Shown: positions 17,969-28,493 of the stretch, piece by piece
Position numbering within the stretch: the first letter of the stretch is position 1
How the letters are laid out: the number at the start of each line of letters is the position of its first letter
Assembly: GCA_905182285.1 (NCBI GenBank)
Contig: CAJJAY010000012.1
Location: 186,001-250,000, forward strand
From: an uncultured Amylibacter sp.
GTDB taxonomy: Bacteria; Pseudomonadota; Alphaproteobacteria; Rhodobacterales; Rhodobacteraceae
Length of the DNA stretch: 64,000 nucleotides
Direction of reading: 5' to 3'
Notes under the pieces: model-generated
Told to the model about the DNA's origin: nothing
The model's input: only the letters and a program-made list of their open reading frames with translations
Databases searched by the model: none
Translations under genes and position numbers: made by a program

Positions 17969-18807
17969 TGCAAAGCTTTCAAAAACTCACCACTTAACGT
18001 ACCTTTGAAGACTATAGCAGTTGGCCCAGTCATCCAAACTCCATCCCCAGACCAATCTATACTCAACTTGCCACCATCTAAATGAATATTAACATTTCGA
18101 TCTGTCAAACCTTTACGGTTCGCAACAACAGCAGCTGCACAAGCCCCTGATCCACAAGCAAGGGTTTCACCAACACCACGCTCAAATGTTCTTTGACGAA
18201 TATTTTTTTTATCTATTATTTGAATAAATTCCACATTTGTTTTCTGAGGAAATAGTTCATGAGATTCTATTTTTGAACCCCAATTAAGCAAATCTACAGA
18301 ATCAACATCATCAACTACAAATACACAATGGGGATTCCCCATTCCAGCAGCACCAGGATTACCTTTGATAGGAAGATCTATTAAATCAACATTTTCTTTT
18401 AAGGGTATCAAATTCCATTCTAACTGTGGGTGTCCCATATTCACAGTTATCGATCCATTTTGAGTTTTTTTAGCAAGTAATAATCTACTTCCAGTTTTCA
18501 TTGTAATTTCTTGTGAATTTTTTTGATCCATTATCAGTCTAGCTACACATCGGCTCGCATTGCCACATGCATCTGATAGAGACCCATCAGAATTCCAAAA
18601 CTCTAAATGTACATCAGTGTGTTCAGATTCTGTCATAACCACTAATTGATCATATCCTACACCAAAATGCCTTTCACCAATAGCTTGAGCTATTCTAGAA
18701 TTTATAGGTGATTCTACATCTCTTGCATCAATGACTACAAAATCATTGCCTAAACCATGCATTTTTAAAAATGGTAGCCCATTTCGATATATATCTTGCT
18801 TTATCAT
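17965..18807 (-). CDS. dapF: Diaminopimelate epimerase
   Basis: The 280-residue enzyme interconverts LL- and meso-diaminopimelate for lysine and peptidoglycan synthesis. Both catalytic cysteines are in their motifs, DACGNASRCVAR and ETLACGSGACAAAV, and the N-terminus carries the conserved MHGLGNDFVVIDARD. I start at the ATG at 18807; a TTG 18 bases upstream is in frame but less likely. dapF leads a minus operon with mtaB and a GST; dapD is 44 kb away in this window. Confidence 0.95.
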   Translation of the reverse strand: MIKQDIYRNGLPFLKMHGLGNDFVVIDARDVESPINSRIAQAIGERHFGVGYDQLVVMTESEHTDVHLEFWNSDGSLSDACGNASRCVARLIMDQKNSQEITMKTGSRLLLAKKTQNGSITVNMGHPQLEWNLIPLKENVDLIDLPIKGNPGAAGMGNPHCVFVVDDVDSVDLLNWGSKIESHELFPQKTNVEFIQIIDKKNIRQRTFERGVGETLACGSGACAAAVVANRKGLTDRNVNIHLDGGKLSIDWSGDGVWMTGPTAIVFKGTLSGEFLKALQ

Positions 18808-18871
18808 ATTGATGATATAACCCAATCAAAACAATCATTCTAGATAGGTCTTAATTTTATAACAATAGGAC

Positions 18872-18900
18872 TTGACCCTTCCGTGTCATCATCATAATAC
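18872..18900 (+). promoter_or_regulatory. Promoter of tRNA-Lys
   Basis: TTGACC (18872-18877) and TAATAC (18895-18900) with a 17-base spacer form one of the best sigma-70 promoters in the window, ending ten bases before the tRNA. Confidence 0.75.
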
Positions 18901-18910
18901 GCGCATTAGT

Positions 18911-18986
18911 GGGCCGGTAGCTCAGTTGGTAGAGCAACTGACTTTTAATCAGTAGGTCTCGGGTTCGAGCCCCGACCGGCTCACCA
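18911..18986 (+). tRNA. tRNA-Lys (anticodon TTT)
   Basis: The 76-base gene folds as a normal cloverleaf: seven-pair acceptor stem GGGCCGG/CCGGCTC, D arm GCTC-AGTTGGTA-GAGC, anticodon stem ACTGA/TCAGT around CTTTTAA, and a T arm with GGTTCGAGCC. The 3' CCA is encoded. It stands alone between dapF and betC. Confidence 0.97.
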
Positions 18987-19140
18987 CTTTTCCATTTATA
19001 ACATCAAGGTAAAGCGGTGATTTGTTTAAGATGTGTACGATCTACAATTTCTGTCGCAATTGAACACTAAATTATACATAATATGAATATTATATTTGAA
19101 TCAGAATTTATTATATAAATTAGTATTTATAGGCACTCTA

Positions 19141-20649
19141 ATGAAAAAACCAAACTTACTAATATTCATGGTTGATCAATTAAATGGAACATTCTTTCCA
19201 GACGGACCCGCTGAATGGTTACATGCACCAAATTTAAAAAAACTAGCGGCTAAATCAACTCGTTTCAAAAATTGCTATACTGCTTCACCTTTATGTGCGC
19301 CCGGTCGTGCATCATTTATGTCCGGGTTATTACCATCAAGATCAAGAGTGTACGATAATGCTGCTGAATTTTCTTCAGATATTCCAACTTACGCCCACCA
19401 CTTAAGACGTGCAGGGTATCAAACTTGCTTATCAGGAAAAATGCATTTTGTAGGACCTGATCAAATGCATGGGTTTGAAGAACGCTTAACAACAGATATT
19501 TATCCAGCTGATTTTGGCTGGACACCTGATTATCGCAAACCTGGCGAACGAATTGATTGGTGGTATCACAATATGGGATCAGTCACAGATTCAGGCGTAG
19601 CAGAAATTTCAAATCAAATGGAATATGATGATGAAGTTACATATAATGCAACAAAGAAAATTTATGACCTATCTAGAGGAAAAGATAGCCGGCCATGGTC
19701 TTTGACGATTAGTTTTACTCATCCTCATGATCCATATGTTGCTCGAAAAAAATATTGGGATTTATATGAAGATTGTGAGCATTTATTACCTACTGTTCCC
19801 GCTTTTAAATATGAAGAACATGATAATCATTCAAAACGAATTTTTGATGCAAACAATTGGCGTGATTTTGATATTACTGAAGATGACATAAAGCGTTCTC
19901 GCCGAGCTTATTTTTCTAATATAAGCTATCTAGACGATAAAATTGGTGAAATTATAGAAGCATTAGAATCTACAAGGCAAGAAGCCACAATTCTTTTCTT
20001 ATCTGATCATGGAGATATGTTAGGCGAACGTGGACTTTGGTTTAAAATGTCCTTTTATGAAGGATCTGCAAGAGTTCCTCTTATGATTTGCTCTCCAGAA
20101 ATGGAACCTGGATTAATTTCATATCCTGTTTCAAATATTGATTTGACACCAACACTTTGCGACTTAGCAAATGTTTCAATTGAAGAAATAGCCCCATGGT
20201 GTGAAGGCGAAAGTCTGGTTCATCTAGGCCAAGGAGGCGAGCGCACAAATCCAGTAGCTATGGAATACGCTGCAGAGGCATCTTTTGCACCTATGGTATC
20301 CTTAAGATATGGACCCTGGAAATATAATCGGTGTTCTTTAGACAGAGATCAGCTTTTTAATCTTGATAATGATCCTAACGAATTAGAAAATTTGGTAAAT
20401 GTTCCTAAATGTCAAGGAACTTTAGATCAACTTCGCGCTAAATCTGAAGCACGATGGGATTTAAATAAATTTGATTTAGCTGTTCGTGAAAGTCAGGCAA
20501 AAAGATGGATAGTTTATGAAGCGTTACGAAATGGCAATTACTTTCCTTGGGACTTTCAACCATTACAAGATGCATCTGAACGATATATGAGAAACCATAT
20601 GGATTTAAACGATGTAGAAAATAATAATAGATTTCCTCGTGGAGAATAA
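19141..20649 (+). CDS. betC: Choline-sulfatase
   Basis: The 502-residue sulfatase hydrolyses choline-O-sulfate to choline and sulfate. The modified cysteine is residue 52 in SPLCAPGRASFMSG, the C-x-P-x-R signature that becomes formylglycine. The metal site is seen in FMVDQLNG and LSDHGDMLGERGLW. The long C-terminal segment (SQAKRWIVYEALRNGNYFPW) is characteristic of BetC rather than generic arylsulfatases. ATG 19141 is preferred to a longer in-frame start at 19096. It leads a betC-betB-betA gene set; no BetI repressor is in the window. Confidence 0.94.
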   Translation: MKKPNLLIFMVDQLNGTFFPDGPAEWLHAPNLKKLAAKSTRFKNCYTASPLCAPGRASFMSGLLPSRSRVYDNAAEFSSDIPTYAHHLRRAGYQTCLSGKMHFVGPDQMHGFEERLTTDIYPADFGWTPDYRKPGERIDWWYHNMGSVTDSGVAEISNQMEYDDEVTYNATKKIYDLSRGKDSRPWSLTISFTHPHDPYVARKKYWDLYEDCEHLLPTVPAFKYEEHDNHSKRIFDANNWRDFDITEDDIKRSRRAYFSNISYLDDKIGEIIEALESTRQEATILFLSDHGDMLGERGLWFKMSFYEGSARVPLMICSPEMEPGLISYPVSNIDLTPTLCDLANVSIEEIAPWCEGESLVHLGQGGERTNPVAMEYAAEASFAPMVSLRYGPWKYNRCSLDRDQLFNLDNDPNELENLVNVPKCQGTLDQLRAKSEARWDLNKFDLAVRESQAKRWIVYEALRNGNYFPWDFQPLQDASERYMRNHMDLNDVENNNRFPRGE

Positions 20650-20695
20650 CAAATTATTTGCTATACTTATAAGTTATTGATGGGGATTAAAAAAT

Positions 20696-22153
20696 ATGAT
20701 GCTTAAATGCCAACCAACAGCGAGTCATTTTATCGATGGCCAATATGTTGAGGATACTGATGGAAAACTAATTGAATGTATTTATCCAGCAACAGGTGAG
20801 ATTATAGCTAAATTACACTCAGCTACTCCTAAGATAATTGAAATGGCATTAAGCTCTGCAAAATTAGCACAAAAATCTTGGGCAAAATTATCAGGTACTG
20901 AAAGGGGTCGCGTATTACGCAAAGCTTCTGATTTGATAAGAGAGCGTAATCATGAGTTATCAATTCTTGAAACATATGATACAGGAAAGCCATTACAAGA
21001 AACATTATACGTTGATGCAACTTCTGGAGCTGATGCATTAGAATACTTTGGTGGCCTATCCGGATCAATAACTGGTGAGCATATACCTTTGGGTGAAGAT
21101 TGGGCTTATACCAAAAGAATACCAATTGGAGTTTGCCTAGGAATAGGTGCATGGAATTATCCAACACAAATTGCATGTTGGAAAGGCGCACCAGCATTAG
21201 CCTGTGGTAATTCAATGATTTTCAAACCATCAGAAATGACCCCATTATGTGCGCTAAAAGTAGCTGAAATTTTAATTGAAGCGGGAGCACCAAAAGGAAT
21301 CTATAATGTCATTCAGGGGTATGGCGATGTAGGTGCATCTTTAGTTTCAGATAGACGAGTAAATAAAGTTTCACTAACTGGATCTGCAGAAACAGGTAAA
21401 AAAGTTTATGCATCAGCAGCTGCTAGCATGAAACATGTTACTATGGAGCTTGGGGGCAAATCTCCTCTCATTATTTTTGATGATGCTGATATTGAGAATG
21501 CAGTTGGTGGCGCAATGTTGGCTAATATGTATTCAACAGGTCAAGTATGCTCAAATGGTACACGCGTATTTGTGCAAAGTGGTATTAAAAAAGCTTTTCT
21601 TAAACGTTTTGCAGAACGAGCAGCAAAAATTAAAATTGGCGATCCAATGAATGAAGAAACACAATTTGGACCAATGGTTTCTGAAAAACAAAGAGATATT
21701 GTCATGAAATACATTGCTAAAGGTAAAGCGGAAGGTGCGACATTAATTTGTGGTGGAAATATAATTGAAGGAGATGGATGGTTTATTGAGCCAACCGTTT
21801 TTTCAGATGTAACAGACAATATGACAATAGCCAAAGAAGAGATTTTTGGACCAGTTATGTCAGTTTTTGAATTTGACAATGAGAATGAAGTTATTGCCAG
21901 AGCAAATAATACAAACTTGGGATTAGCGGGTGGTGTTTTCACAAACGATATAAAAAGAGCACACCGGGTTGTTGATGAATTGGAAGCAGGGACATGCTTT
22001 ATAAATTCATATAATGATGCACCTGTTGAGGCCCCATTTGGTGGTGTTAAAGATTCAGGTGTCGGGCGTGAAAATTCCAAAGCCGCAATAGAGCATTACA
22101 GTCAGTTAAAAACTGTTTATGTTCGAATGGGTAATGTTGATTCACCATATTAG
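20696..22153 (+). CDS. betB: Betaine-aldehyde dehydrogenase
   Basis: The 485-residue NAD(P)-dependent aldehyde dehydrogenase oxidises betaine aldehyde to glycine betaine. The catalytic glutamate lies in [11 protein letters not shown] and the nucleophilic cysteine in [17 protein letters not shown]; the cofactor region includes [21 protein letters not shown]. It lies between betC and betA (gaps of 46 and 11 bases), which makes the BetB assignment much safer than for an isolated ALDH. Confidence 0.94.
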   Translation: MMLKCQPTASHFIDGQYVEDTDGKLIECIYPATGEIIAKLHSATPKIIEMALSSAKLAQKSWAKLSGTERGRVLRKASDLIRERNHELSILETYDTGKPLQETLYVDATSGADALEYFGGLSGSITGEHIPLGEDWAYTKRIPIGVCLGIGAWNYPTQIACWKGAPALACGNSMIFKPSEMTPLCALKVAEILIEAGAPKGIYNVIQGYGDVGASLVSDRRVNKVSLTGSAETGKKVYASAAASMKHVTMELGGKSPLIIFDDADIENAVGGAMLANMYSTGQVCSNGTRVFVQSGIKKAFLKRFAERAAKIKIGDPMNEETQFGPMVSEKQRDIVMKYIAKGKAEGATLICGGNIIEGDGWFIEPTVFSDVTDNMTIAKEEIFGPVMSVFEFDNENEVIARANNTNLGLAGGVFTNDIKRAHRVVDELEAGTCFINSYNDAPVEAPFGGVKDSGVGRENSKAAIEHYSQLKTVYVRMGNVDSPY

Positions 22154-22164
22154 GAAAAGTATTA

Positions 22165-23826
22165 ATGAAAGCTGATTTTGTAATCATTGGGGCTGGTTCT
22201 GCAGGATGCGCCATGGCCTATAGGCTATCAGAAGACGAAGTGAATACTGTAATTGTAATTGAATATGGTGGTTCAGATATGGGACCATTAATACAAATGC
22301 CAGCAGCATTATCATATCCAATGAATATGAAGGCATATGATTGGGGATTTCAATCTGAACCAGAGCCACATTTGGATAATCGTAAACTTGCAACACCAAG
22401 GGGAAAAGTTTTAGGTGGGTCCTCATCAATTAATGGAATGGTATATGTTCGAGGGCATGCCAAAGACTATGATTATTGGGAACAGTCGGGTGCTAACGGT
22501 TGGTCATATGCAGATGTACTGCCATACTTTAAAAGAATGGAAAACTGGCGCAGCGGAGGTCATGGAGGAGATAAAAGCTGGCGCGGCCGAAAAGGTCCGC
22601 TACATGTCTCGCGGGGGCCACGCAAAAATCCATTATTTAAAGCTTTTGTTAAAGCTGGACAGCAAGCGGGATATGAAACAACTGAGGATTATAATGGCGA
22701 AAAGCAAGAAGGCTTTGGCCCAATGGAGCAAACTGTTTATAAAGGTCGCCGTTGGTCTGCTGCCAATGCATATTTACATTCCGCATTGAAAAGAAAAAAT
22801 TGCAAAATTGTTCGTGCTTTTGCGCGCAAAGTCATAATAGAAAAAGGTAAAGCAATTGGTGTTGAAGTTGAAATAAATGGTAAAATTCAGGTCATATTTG
22901 CAAATCGTGAAGTAATAATATCAGCCTCATCAATAAATTCACCTAAACTCTTAATGCTTTCTGGAATTGGACCCGCTGAACATCTTAAACAACATGGTAT
23001 AAAAGTCATAGCTGATAGGCCCGGAGTAGGACAAAATTTACAAGATCATCTAGAAATTTATCTTCAAATTGCATCATTAAAACCAATTACACTTTATAAA
23101 TATTGGAATTTTGTTTCAAAAGCATTGATAGGTGCGCAGTGGCTGTTCACAAAAACAGGTTTAGGTGCATCCAATCAATTTGAAAGTGCAGCATTTATTC
23201 GATCAAAAGCAGGTATTGAATATCCTGACATTCAATACCATTTTTTACCAATAGCTGTAAGATATGATGGGCAAGCAGCTGCAGAGGGGCATGGATTTCA
23301 AGCCCATGTTGGACCAATGAGATCTAATTCTCGAGGTTCGATAACTTTAAAATCAAACGATCCTAAGGTCTCTCCAAAAATTATATTTAATTATATGAGC
23401 ACACCTCAAGATTGGGAAGATTTTAGAAATTGTATAAAGCTAACTCGTGAAATATTTAATCAAGATGCATTTAAAGAATATGCAGGAAAAGAAATTCAGC
23501 CAGGTAAAGGCACTCAATCAAATGCAGATTTGGACACTTTTTTAAAACAAAATGTTGAGAGTGCCTACCATCCATGCGGTACATGCAAAATGGGTTCAAT
23601 AAATGATCCAATGTCTGTTGTAGATCCCGAATGTAGGGTCATTGGTGTGGAAAACTTAAGATTAGCTGATAGTTCTATTTTTCCTAGAATAACAAATGGT
23701 AATTTAAATGGTCCATCAATAATGACAGGTGAAAAAGCTTCAGATCATATTTTAGGCAAACAAATGTTACCCAAGTCAAATGCTAAGCCTTGGATGCATC
23801 CGAATTGGAAGTCTAAACAACGTTAA
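22165..23826 (+). CDS. betA: Choline dehydrogenase
   Basis: The 553-residue GMC oxidoreductase oxidises choline to betaine aldehyde, linked to the respiratory chain. It shows the FAD-binding [19 protein letters not shown], the GMC signature around [18 protein letters not shown], and the C-terminal active-site histidine region [12 protein letters not shown]. It is the third gene of the bet set and ends convergently with puuD. Length and motifs match BetA. Confidence 0.95.
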   Translation: MKADFVIIGAGSAGCAMAYRLSEDEVNTVIVIEYGGSDMGPLIQMPAALSYPMNMKAYDWGFQSEPEPHLDNRKLATPRGKVLGGSSSINGMVYVRGHAKDYDYWEQSGANGWSYADVLPYFKRMENWRSGGHGGDKSWRGRKGPLHVSRGPRKNPLFKAFVKAGQQAGYETTEDYNGEKQEGFGPMEQTVYKGRRWSAANAYLHSALKRKNCKIVRAFARKVIIEKGKAIGVEVEINGKIQVIFANREVIISASSINSPKLLMLSGIGPAEHLKQHGIKVIADRPGVGQNLQDHLEIYLQIASLKPITLYKYWNFVSKALIGAQWLFTKTGLGASNQFESAAFIRSKAGIEYPDIQYHFLPIAVRYDGQAAAEGHGFQAHVGPMRSNSRGSITLKSNDPKVSPKIIFNYMSTPQDWEDFRNCIKLTREIFNQDAFKEYAGKEIQPGKGTQSNADLDTFLKQNVESAYHPCGTCKMGSINDPMSVVDPECRVIGVENLRLADSSIFPRITNGNLNGPSIMTGEKASDHILGKQMLPKSNAKPWMHPNWKSKQR

Positions 23827-23846
23827 GATTTATTATATTTAATTTG

Positions 23847-25085
23847 TTAGTTTAAAAGCGTTGCGCGTCTAAACCATTTCACTATTTTAATACGATCTTC
23901 ATCTTCAAGTTCAGTGATGTTTGCTGGAGGCATTGCATTACTAAGTCCTGCATGAATATAAATTTCCTTTGCGCTTCGCGCAATATCTTGATGTGTTTCA
24001 AGATAAACACCCTTTGGCGCATTTATCATACCATCCCACACTGGTTCTCGAGCATGACACATTGAGCACCTGCCAATAATAATATCCGAAATATCATCAA
24101 AACCTTTTGCTTGTATAAATTTTACTTGGGATTGCGATAATGGCTGATTTTCCAAATCATCATAATCTCCATCCCATGTTGATGCCGTTGAAAGGGCCGC
24201 AATAATTAAAAACAGAACTAATGTAGCCATCCATGTCCAAGTTGGGCCTGAGCCAGTAGCGTGCAGAGTATTGAAATAATGACGAATTGTAACTCCCATT
24301 AAAAAAACTAATGAAGCTATAATCCAAGTATATTCAGTAGCAAATGCAAGTGGGTAATGATTAGAAAGCATCAAAAATAAAACTGGTAATGTTAAATAAT
24401 TATTATGTGTACTTCGTAATTTTGCTATTTTTCCATATTTTGGATGAGGCGTACGACCTTCTTTTAAATCTTTTACAACAATACGTTGGTTTGGCATAAT
24501 TATAAAAAAAACATTTGCTGACATTATAGTCGCTGTAAATGCTCCTAGATGTAGCATTGCAGCTCGACCAGTAAATATTTGATTATAGCCCCAAGACATT
24601 GCGACCAATATTATAAACAGAAGAAGCATTAGTCTTGTGGGGTTATCTCCAAGAAAAGATTTGCACAAAAAATCATATATTAGCCAACCAATAATTAACG
24701 AGCCTGCAGAAATAGAAATTGCTTGCCAAACTGATAAATCTGCTTTTGCAGGGTCTATTAAATATAATTCTGCACCAAGCCAGTATACTATCATTAACAT
24801 AACAGCACCTGAAAGCCATGTTGAGTAACTTTCCCATTTAAACCAAACTAAATGTTCTGGCATATTTTCTGGTGCAACTGAATATTTTTGAACGTGGTAA
24901 AATCCTCCACCATGAACCTGCCACTCTTCGCCATATGCGCCCACAGGTAAATGAGGTGATTTTTTTAGTCCTAAGTCTAATGCTATAAAATAAAAAGAAG
25001 ATCCGATCCAAGCTATTGCAGTAATTACATGAAGCCAGCGTATAGCAAAAGCAAACCATTCCCACATTATCACATAATCATTCAT
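23847..25085 (-). CDS. puuD: Membrane-bound urate hydroxylase (urate oxidase) PuuD
   Basis: The 412-residue protein starts with a multi-helix membrane domain (MWEWFAFAIRWLHVITAIAWIG, several further helices) and ends with a cytochrome c domain carrying CSMCHA. This is the PuuD architecture: urate is hydroxylated to 5-hydroxyisourate with electrons passed to the respiratory chain instead of O2. It is on minus, divergent from a LysR regulator, and belongs functionally with the hydroxyisourate hydrolase and puuE fusion downstream of that regulator. Confidence 0.94.
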   Translation of the reverse strand: MNDYVIMWEWFAFAIRWLHVITAIAWIGSSFYFIALDLGLKKSPHLPVGAYGEEWQVHGGGFYHVQKYSVAPENMPEHLVWFKWESYSTWLSGAVMLMIVYWLGAELYLIDPAKADLSVWQAISISAGSLIIGWLIYDFLCKSFLGDNPTRLMLLLFIILVAMSWGYNQIFTGRAAMLHLGAFTATIMSANVFFIIMPNQRIVVKDLKEGRTPHPKYGKIAKLRSTHNNYLTLPVLFLMLSNHYPLAFATEYTWIIASLVFLMGVTIRHYFNTLHATGSGPTWTWMATLVLFLIIAALSTASTWDGDYDDLENQPLSQSQVKFIQAKGFDDISDIIIGRCSMCHAREPVWDGMINAPKGVYLETHQDIARSAKEIYIHAGLSNAMPPANITELEDEDRIKIVKWFRRATLLN

Positions 25086-25178
25086 AATTCATCTTTCTGT
25101 TTTTATTCTTTCTTATATGTACTTTCATTTTCTTGCTAGGATTGTTATTGGTAAAACAGTATCAAAAAAAAGACAACA

Positions 25179-26099
25179 ATGTCATATTTCGAAAACATAC
25201 GCACTTTTACACGTATCTACGAATTAGGTAGCATGTCGGCTGCGGCAAGAGATCAAAGAATATCTCCTGCAGTTGCATCAGCCCGCATTTCTCAACTTGA
25301 GGGACATTTAGGCGTCAGACTCTTTCAACGAACTACAAGAAGCCTATCTCCAACAGAGCAGGGGCAGATTTTTTATCGAGGTGCCAGAGTAATTCTTGAA
25401 TCAGTCCAAATGGCTGAAGCTGATATTGGAGATGTAACAGAAAATCCTCGAGGGGTTTTGCATGTTGCGGCACCATTGGGTGTTGGAAGAAGTTTAATTG
25501 CACCAAACTCTCCTGCATTTACAAACAAATACCCACTTGTTGATTTAAGGTTGCGCTTAAGTGATAGAAAAGTGGATCTAACAGCTGAGGGATTAGATAT
25601 TGCATTTTTTCTTGGAAACCCAACTGACTCAAATCTCAGAATTCGTAAAATTGCTGATTGCCCCAGAGTATTATGCGCAAGTCCAGATTATGTATCCAAA
25701 AATGGTCATCCTGTAGATGGTTTTGAACTTCAAAGAGGCAAGCACAATTGTTTGATGTTGCGGTTTCCTGGATCAACTGAATTTCAATGGGAACTAAACA
25801 CGCCTGATGGTTTGCGAAAATTTGATGTAAAAGGACGGTTAGAAAGTGACGACGGTGATGTATTAACAGACTGGGCCCTTGCAGGTGCTGGAATAGCTAT
25901 GAAGCCTGTATTTGAAGTTTACGAACATCTCAAAAGTGGTAGACTTGTAATAGTAGCAGAAAAAACACGCCCATCTCATGTTCAAATGGCATGCTTATAC
26001 ACACATAGACGACACCAAGATCCCAAAGCACGTTTATTTATGGAATTTATGATAGAAAGAATTAGCCAAGCTATTTCAGGGCCATTCCATAAAAAATAG
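25179..26099 (+). CDS. LysR-family transcriptional regulator, likely for urate genes
   Basis: The 306-residue protein has an N-terminal winged helix (NIRTFTRIYELGSMSAAARD...ISQLEGHLGVRLFQRTTR) and a substrate-binding domain from about residue 90. It lies between and divergent from puuD, and its stop abuts the end of the hydroxyisourate hydrolase gene, so it probably controls purine catabolism. Its effector is not readable; a urate-pathway metabolite is inferred. The 93-base puuD-lysR gap would hold the operator, but I see no clear T-N11-A palindrome I would defend. Confidence 0.85.
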   Translation: MSYFENIRTFTRIYELGSMSAAARDQRISPAVASARISQLEGHLGVRLFQRTTRSLSPTEQGQIFYRGARVILESVQMAEADIGDVTENPRGVLHVAAPLGVGRSLIAPNSPAFTNKYPLVDLRLRLSDRKVDLTAEGLDIAFFLGNPTDSNLRIRKIADCPRVLCASPDYVSKNGHPVDGFELQRGKHNCLMLRFPGSTEFQWELNTPDGLRKFDVKGRLESDDGDVLTDWALAGAGIAMKPVFEVYEHLKSGRLVIVAEKTRPSHVQMACLYTHRRHQDPKARLFMEFMIERISQAISGPFHKK

Positions 26100-26453
26100 T
26101 TAACTACCTCTATAAGTGGAATAGCCAAACGGGGATAAAAGTAATGGCACATGGTAATGAACATTCTCAGACATTCCAAAGCGAATAGGGACAATATTTA
26201 AAAACTGAACACCTTTAAATGTCTGATTATGACGCTTAATATAATCACCACAATAAAATAGTAATTCGTATTCACCAATTTCAAATTCACCAGAACTTAA
26301 TATTTGATTATCGGTCCTTCCGTCATCATTAGTAATAGCTTTAGTTAAAAACTTTGGTTCATTATCAACCATTCGGTATAATTCAATTTCCAATCCAGCA
26401 GCAGGGCTGCCTCGAGCAGTATCCAAAACGTGTGTTGTTAAATATCCAGCCAT
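26100..26453 (-). CDS. uraH: 5-hydroxyisourate hydrolase
   Basis: The 117-residue transthyretin-like protein begins GYLTTHVLDTARGSPAAGL and ends in the hallmark YSTYRGS tetrapeptide region, with active-site residues expected in THVLD, the central RTDNQ segment and the C-terminal YRGS. It hydrolyses the unstable PuuD product to OHCU. A strong AGGAGG lies before the ATG. It is convergent with lysR with no spacing and divergent from the puuE fusion, 144 bases away. Confidence 0.95.
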   Translation of the reverse strand: MAGYLTTHVLDTARGSPAAGLEIELYRMVDNEPKFLTKAITNDDGRTDNQILSSGEFEIGEYELLFYCGDYIKRHNQTFKGVQFLNIVPIRFGMSENVHYHVPLLLSPFGYSTYRGS

Positions 26454-26597
26454 TCACATTTCCTCCTATTATAATCTATTTTTAGTATAGTTTTTACATT
26501 ATTAAAGGCCTAAATCAGTAATACTCCTTCAAATATTATTTGATATAAAATCAAAATATATTGTTTATAAAGAGAATTAAACAGGAGATCTTTTAGG

Positions 26598-28007
26598 ATG
26601 AAACGATATCCGCGAGATATGTATGGCTACGGGAGTAAACCCCCAAAAGCTAAATGGCCAAATAGTGCAAAAATTGCATTACAAATAGTAATTAATTTTG
26701 AAGAAGGTGGAGAGAATAACATCCTCCACGGTGATACTAGCTCAGAAGCTTTTTTATCTGAGATAGTTGGAGCAAATGCATGGCCTAACCAACGCCATGC
26801 AAATATGGAGTCAATTTATGAATATGGTTCTCGAGTAGGGTTTTGGAGATTATATGATCTATTCAAAAATATACCTATTACTGTATATGGCGTTGCATCA
26901 GCATTAGCACGATCTCCTAATCATGTTCATGCTATGAAATCCGCAAATTGGGAAATAGCAAGTCACGGCTTAAAATGGATTGATTATAAAGATTATAAAG
27001 AAAAAGATGAGTTATCTGACATGGCTGAAGCAATTCGACTTCATACTGAAGTAACGGGCGTCCCTCCAAAAGGTTGGTATACTGGTCGGTCATCAGAAAA
27101 CACAATACGACTTGCAGCCGAAACTGGCAATTTTAAATATATTGCAGATAGCTATGCAGATGATTTACCATATTGGGAAGAATTTGGAGACCACGATCAA
27201 CTAATAGTTCCTTATACTTTAGACGTAAATGATATGCGATTTGCAACTCCTCAAGGATTTAATTCTGGAACACAGTTTTTAGATTATTTAAAAGATAGTT
27301 TTACTACATTGTATATGGAAGGTTGTAATGGTTCTCCAAAAATGATGTCGATTGGTCTTCATTGCCGCCTGATTGGACGCCCAGGAAGATTTGAAGCAAT
27401 TCGAAAATTTTTAGAATTTGTAAATACTCATGCTGATGTATGGATTGCTACACGAGAGCAAATTGCAGACCATTGGATGCAGACGCACCCACATAAACGT
27501 TTTAATAGGCCAAGTAAAATGAACCGTGAAAATTTTATAGATTTATATGGTGGAATATTTGAACATTCAGCATGGATTGCTGATAATGCATATGATTATG
27601 AATTAAGTTATGCACATGATACAGCCACTGGATTACACAATGCTTTATGTAGAGCATTTAGATCAGCTCCAAAAGAGTTGCGACTAAAAGTCTTAAGGGC
27701 TCACCCAGATTTGGCAGGAAAGTTAGCACAAGCAAAACGACTAACATCAGAAAGTACATCGGAGCAAGCATCTGCTGGAATGGATAGTTTAACTGATAAT
27801 GAGCGCAAAATATTTACTCAATTAAACTTAACCTACGTAAAAAAGCACGGCTTTCCTTTTATTATTGCAGTTAGAGATCATAATAAAGCAAGTATTTTAA
27901 GCGCTTTTAAAACACGCATTAATAATGATGGTGACACTGAGTTTTTAGAGGCGTGTAAACAAGTTGAGAGAATAGCTGAATTTCGGTTAATGGACATTTT
28001 ACCATGA
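26598..28007 (+). CDS. puuE: Bifunctional allantoinase PuuE / OHCU decarboxylase fusion
   Basis: Residues 1 to about 310 form a polysaccharide-deacetylase-like allantoinase of the PuuE type (NFEEGGENNILHGD, then GWYTGRSSENT and SIGLHCRLIGRPGR). From about 320 to 469 comes an OHCU decarboxylase domain with LRAHPDLAGKLA and KHGFPFIIAVR. One chain therefore catalyses two consecutive steps: OHCU to S-allantoin (C-terminal half) and allantoin to allantoate (N-terminal half). The fusion is known in bacteria. The stop overlaps the allA start by four bases. Confidence 0.94.
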   Translation: MKRYPRDMYGYGSKPPKAKWPNSAKIALQIVINFEEGGENNILHGDTSSEAFLSEIVGANAWPNQRHANMESIYEYGSRVGFWRLYDLFKNIPITVYGVASALARSPNHVHAMKSANWEIASHGLKWIDYKDYKEKDELSDMAEAIRLHTEVTGVPPKGWYTGRSSENTIRLAAETGNFKYIADSYADDLPYWEEFGDHDQLIVPYTLDVNDMRFATPQGFNSGTQFLDYLKDSFTTLYMEGCNGSPKMMSIGLHCRLIGRPGRFEAIRKFLEFVNTHADVWIATREQIADHWMQTHPHKRFNRPSKMNRENFIDLYGGIFEHSAWIADNAYDYELSYAHDTATGLHNALCRAFRSAPKELRLKVLRAHPDLAGKLAQAKRLTSESTSEQASAGMDSLTDNERKIFTQLNLTYVKKHGFPFIIAVRDHNKASILSAFKTRINNDGDTEFLEACKQVERIAEFRLMDILP

Positions 28008-28486
28008 TCCAAGAAATTAAGTCCCAAACATTAACTGCAAAAAATTTTACTCCATTTGGTGATATATTAGATGCTTCAGGCGATCCAGATAAAATCATAA
28101 ATCAAGGTATGTGTGGTAGACACCATAATCTAGCTAAATTAGATTTTATTGCTGGAAAAGCGGGTATAAGCATATTTAATGCTAAACCACGAAGCATGCC
28201 TTTAAAGTTAGAGATGATGGAACGCCATCCTGATGGGAGCCAGGCTTTCATACCTATGCATCAAAAACCATTCTTAATAGTCGTTGCTCATGATAAAAAT
28301 GGTAAACCAGATACACCAATCTCATTTATATCAGAACCAGGCCAAGGTATTAATATACACCGAAATATATGGCATGGGGTTTTGTGCCCATTACACTCTC
28401 CTGGCTTGTTTGCAGCAATTGATAGAATTGGAGATGGTCCAAACTTAGAAGAACACTGGTTCCAAAAAGCTTGGACTATTATTTAA
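28004..28486 (+). CDS. allA: Ureidoglycolate lyase
   Basis: The 160-residue cupin-like protein matches AllA, which splits ureidoglycolate into glyoxylate and urea. Family-typical segments are PFGDILDASGDP near the start, MMERHPDGSQAFIPM in the middle and NIWHGVLCPL toward the end. Its ATG overlaps the puuE stop (ATGA). It ends eight bases from the convergent maeB. The glyoxylate produced could feed malate synthesis and then malic enzyme next door, which is an inference from proximity. Confidence 0.93.
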   Translation: MIQEIKSQTLTAKNFTPFGDILDASGDPDKIINQGMCGRHHNLAKLDFIAGKAGISIFNAKPRSMPLKLEMMERHPDGSQAFIPMHQKPFLIVVAHDKNGKPDTPISFISEPGQGINIHRNIWHGVLCPLHSPGLFAAIDRIGDGPNLEEHWFQKAWTII

Positions 28487-28493
28487 ATAATAT

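Noticed and set aside
21541-22080. Minus-strand 179-codon frame
   Set aside because: It lies wholly opposite betB, which has complete ALDH motifs.
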